Positions 17,291 through 19,309 of a DNA stretch of 19,309 nucleotides are shown in pieces. The DNA comes from JBFISM01 sp041608535. Its GTDB lineage: Bacteria; Actinomycetota; Acidimicrobiia; Spongiisociales; UBA5794. A program made the position numbers and the translations under genes. Where the stretch lies: contig JBFISM010000065.1 of the NCBI GenBank assembly GCA_041608535.1, positions 1 to 19,309 of the forward strand, written 5' to 3'. Below the pieces are notes generated by a model. The model was not told the DNA's origin and made no database searches. It was given only the letters and a program-made list of their open reading frames with translations. How positions within the stretch are numbered: the first letter of the stretch is position 1; every line of letters starts with the position of its first letter.

Positions 17291-18934
17291 CTAGTTCCGG
17301 CCGATGCCTCGCTCCTTGAGCTCCTGCAAGATAGCCTCCAGAGACGCATCGGCGCTGAATGCCGGTGCCGCCTCGGCTGCCTCCTCTTCCCGTTGGAACT
17401 CACGACGGCGCGGCCGTGGCTCGGAGCGACGCTCGGTCCATTGCGACCGCTCTTCCCATTCCGGCAAGGCTTGTTTGATCGACAGGCTCACCCTGCGGCG
17501 GTCCACATCGACCTCTGTGACCTTGACCTTGACGGCTTGACCGATCGATAGCTCGAGCTCCGGACTCTCCACGTGGTGGATGGCGATCTCCGAGACGTGC
17601 ACCAGACCCTCGACACCGTCACCCACGGAGACGAAGGCGCCAAACGGGACGGTCTTGGTCACGACGCCGTCGATGATCGAGCCGGGTTGCGCCTCGCGGG
17701 CAAAGGTGTCCCAGGGATCTTCGCGGGTCTGCCGGATCGACAGCGAGATGCGCTCCCGATCCCGGTCCACTTCGAGCACGCGGACATCGACCTTGTCGCC
17801 GACCGAGACCACTTCGCTCGGATGCGATACGTGTTGCCACGACAGCTCGGACACGTGCACGAGACCATCCATGCCACCGAGGTCCACGAAAGCTCCGAAG
17901 TTGACGACAGAGGAGACGACGCCTTGGCGCACATCGCCGGGTTGCAGATCGTCGAGGAAGGCTTGTCGCTGCTCGGCTTGGGCCTCCTCGAGGAACGCCC
18001 GCCGGGACAGCACCACGTTGTTGCGATTCTTGTCCAGCTCGATGACCTTCGCCTCGATGGTCTCGCCGACGAAAGGCTGGAGATCGCGAACGCGGCGCAG
18101 ATCGACCAATGATGCCGGCAGAAAGCCACGCAAACCGATGTCGACGATGAGGCCACCCTTCACGACCTCGATCACAGGGCCGGTGACGGTGCCGCCCTCG
18201 TTCATGACGTGCTCGATCCGGCCCCAAGCACGTTCGTATTGGGCCCGCTTCTTGGAAAGCAGCAGGCGGCCGGACTCGTCCTCCTTCTGGAGAACGAGCG
18301 CCTCGATCTCCTCGCCAACGCTGACGACGTCGGAGGGGTTGGCGCTGTTGCGGATCGAGAGCTCGTTGGCAGGGATGACGCCCTCGGACTTGTACCCGAT
18401 GTCGATGAGGGCTTCGTCGGGGTCGACCCGCACGACGGTCCCGGCGACGATGTCGCCTTCCTTGAACTCGAAGACGGTGCGCTCGACGACCTCGGCGAAA
18501 GCGTCGGCGCTCAGCTCATCGGGGACTTCCCCGATGTCCTTGGGTGCGGTGATTGCGGGACGGTCTCCGCGGATGGGTCCCGAGGGGGCTTCAGGGGGCG
18601 TCGACGCAGCACCGGCGGGTACATCCTCGCCGTCGGCGACGGCGGCCGACGCAGCGGGCGCAGCCGCCGCTGCGGTCGCTGCGGGCTGCTCCGTGCTGTC
18701 ACTGTCCGCAGCATGAGCCGGTGACTCAGATCGCGGTGCGCTCGCCTCACGGCTCGGAGCATCAGAGGTGATCTCTGACGTATCGGTGGTGTTCTCTGAT
18801 GGCGAAGATGGTTCGGGGAGCGACTCCGTCACCTGAGCCGTCTCTTCGGGATCGGCGACGGCTGGTGAGGCCATGTCCTCAGCCGCTCCCGTTTCACGAG
18901 AAGCAGTAGCTTCCGTCTCGTTTTCGGTGGCCAT
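17291..18934 (-). CDS. rpsA: 30S ribosomal protein S1 with long N-terminal extension
   Basis: S1 binds mRNA on the small subunit and helps initiation. The 547-residue product has four S1 (OB-fold) domains at about 158-229, 247-312, 331-403 and 417-488, the actinobacterial number. The third and fourth carry the strong VxFGAFVxxxxGxxGLVHVSE pattern. Residues 1-140 are a low-complexity Ala/Ser/Glu/Pro-rich acidic extension, far longer than the roughly 30-residue leader of mycobacterial S1. The C-terminus has a basic stretch (RRSEPRPRRREF) and a final helix ending KERGIGRN. The ATG at 18934 has AGGAG 13 bases upstream, an unusually wide gap, so initiation may be weak or structured. A four-codon upstream ORF (18958-18944) covers that AGGAG. 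Confidence 0.95.
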   Translation of the reverse strand: MATENETEATASRETGAAEDMASPAVADPEETAQVTESLPEPSSPSENTTDTSEITSDAPSREASAPRSESPAHAADSDSTEQPAATAAAAAPAASAAVADGEDVPAGAASTPPEAPSGPIRGDRPAITAPKDIGEVPDELSADAFAEVVERTVFEFKEGDIVAGTVVRVDPDEALIDIGYKSEGVIPANELSIRNSANPSDVVSVGEEIEALVLQKEDESGRLLLSKKRAQYERAWGRIEHVMNEGGTVTGPVIEVVKGGLIVDIGLRGFLPASLVDLRRVRDLQPFVGETIEAKVIELDKNRNNVVLSRRAFLEEAQAEQRQAFLDDLQPGDVRQGVVSSVVNFGAFVDLGGMDGLVHVSELSWQHVSHPSEVVSVGDKVDVRVLEVDRDRERISLSIRQTREDPWDTFAREAQPGSIIDGVVTKTVPFGAFVSVGDGVEGLVHVSEIAIHHVESPELELSIGQAVKVKVTEVDVDRRRVSLSIKQALPEWEERSQWTERRSEPRPRRREFQREEEAAEAAPAFSADASLEAILQELKERGIGRN

Positions 18935-19002
18935 ACGTGGGCTTCAACTCCTGTGCATTTGGATTGACTCCGAGCGCGGCGCACCGGTCAGAGCCATCGC
19001 AA

Positions 19003-19029
19003 AGGCTAACAGGTATTAGGCCGAGGCAA
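19003..19029 (-). promoter_or_regulatory. Possible rpsA promoter
   Basis: On the minus strand, TTGCCT (19029-19024) and TAGCCT (19008-19003) could be -35 and -10 elements but are only 15 bases apart; TAATAC (19018-19013) is an alternative -10. Either would give a 5' leader of about 60-75 bases containing the AGGAG and the short upstream ORF. The assignment is weak. Confidence 0.25.
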
Positions 19030-19085
19030 GCAGGCTTCGAGCGAACTTGCAGCGAGCGCCCCTGCCGGGGCGCGCAGCATTCTTG

Positions 19086-19116
19086 CTGGTCGCACCGCAC
19101 AGGTCGCTGCGACCAG
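19086..19116. repeat. 9-bp inverted repeat
   Basis: CTGGTCGCA (19086-19094) and TGCGACCAG (19108-19116) are perfect inverted repeats around a 13-base loop. It ends one base before the composite hairpin at 19118, so the two stems could stack in a single folded RNA. Its function is unknown. Confidence 0.45.
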
Positions 19117-19117
19117 A

Positions 19118-19150
19118 TCGAGGGGGCACGACGGAGTCGTTCCCCCTCGA
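19118..19150. terminator. Long composite hairpin, possible terminator
   Basis: TCGAGGGGG (19118-19126) pairs with CCCCCTCGA (19142-19150); after a C/T mismatch, ACGAC (19128-19132) pairs with GTCGT (19136-19140) around GGA. Fourteen base pairs with one mismatch make a very stable stem. There is no T tract on either side. It may end a transcript from the right, insulate rpsA or belong to a structured RNA. Confidence 0.45.
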
Positions 19151-19261
19151 GCACCCCCTTCCGTCCCCCGAGTTCTCGCCGGAGGTGTCCGGTGCGGTTC
19201 GGTCTGTGCGGGAGCCGGGGATGCTCGAAGGGGAAGAGGATGCAGCGCAGCTGCAGACTCG

Positions 19262-19288
19262 GTGACCTGGGTACGGGACCCAGGTCAC
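19262..19288. terminator. 11-bp hairpin at the right edge, likely terminator of the gene to the right
   Basis: GTGACCTGGGT (19262-19272) pairs perfectly with ACCCAGGTCAC (19278-19288) around ACGGG. It lies within 21 bases of the window edge and its form resembles the U-less hairpin after the response regulator. A minus-strand gene ending just outside the window would be its natural client. Confidence 0.5.
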
Positions 19289-19309
19289 ACCGCGATGAGG
19301 CGTCAGCCG

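Larger units (their letters stand above)
18935..19309. other. Non-coding region upstream of rpsA, rich in inverted repeats
   Basis: No convincing gene is seen. The first 100 bases are the rpsA leader and promoter zone. From 19056 to 19288 there are five perfect or near-perfect inverted repeats in 233 bp: GCGCCCC/GGGGCGC (19056-19073), CTGGTCGCA/TGCGACCAG (19086-19116), a 33-base composite stem (19118-19150), TGCAGC/GCTGCA (19241-19255) and an 11-bp stem (19262-19288). In other actinobacteria polA lies upstream of rpsA; here the neighbouring gene is outside the window. Confidence 0.6.

Noticed and set aside
19047..19265. 72-residue plus-strand ORF in the rpsA upstream region
   Set aside because: It runs through several strong inverted repeats, has no clear ribosome-binding site and resembles no known family.

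Overview
The window comes from a high-GC Actinomycetota chromosome. The best marker is the order rpsA - coaE - uvrB - uvrA on one strand, a conserved actinobacterial arrangement (in Mycobacterium tuberculosis rpsA and coaE are adjacent, followed by uvrB and uvrA). The four-domain S1 protein, the many GTG/TTG starts and the secretin-free Tad pilus genes fit a monoderm actinobacterium. An Acidimicrobiia-like lineage is my guess; the class cannot be fixed from the sequence alone.

Layout, left to right. Positions 1-483 are non-coding, with short direct repeats, a nested stem-loop closed by a GTGA tetraloop and a strong palindrome. Positions 484-8781 form a minus-strand block read right to left: coaE, uvrB, a GT87-type membrane glycosyltransferase, a polyprenyl-phosphate-sugar synthase-like GT2 enzyme, uvrA and a class I methyltransferase. 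Positions 8806-11657 are on the plus strand: a six-helix NarL-type histidine kinase, its LuxR-type response regulator and two Flp-type pilins, with strong hairpins after the regulator and after the first pilin. Positions 11700-17190 are a tightly coupled minus-strand Tad assembly operon, cpaB - tadZ - tadA - tadB - tadC. Positions 17291-18934 encode ribosomal protein S1 with a long disordered N-terminal extension. Positions 18935-19309 are non-coding with a series of inverted repeats.

Functionally there are three themes. UvrA and UvrB are nucleotide-excision repair proteins, and CoaE and S1 are housekeeping. The GT2/GT87 pair (4-bp start/stop overlap) looks like a lipid-linked sugar donor synthase feeding a membrane GT-C transferase. 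The roughly 8.5-kb middle section (kinase, regulator, pilins, Tad motor and platform) looks like a regulated pilus module lying between rpsA and coaE, which are neighbours in other actinobacteria. The prepilin peptidase (TadV/CpaA) and the TadE/F minor pilins are absent from the window and must be encoded elsewhere if the pilus works.

I found no CRISPR array, tRNA, rRNA, transposase, toxin-antitoxin pair or defence system. The least explained material is the structured intergenic DNA at both ends and the position of the pilus module.
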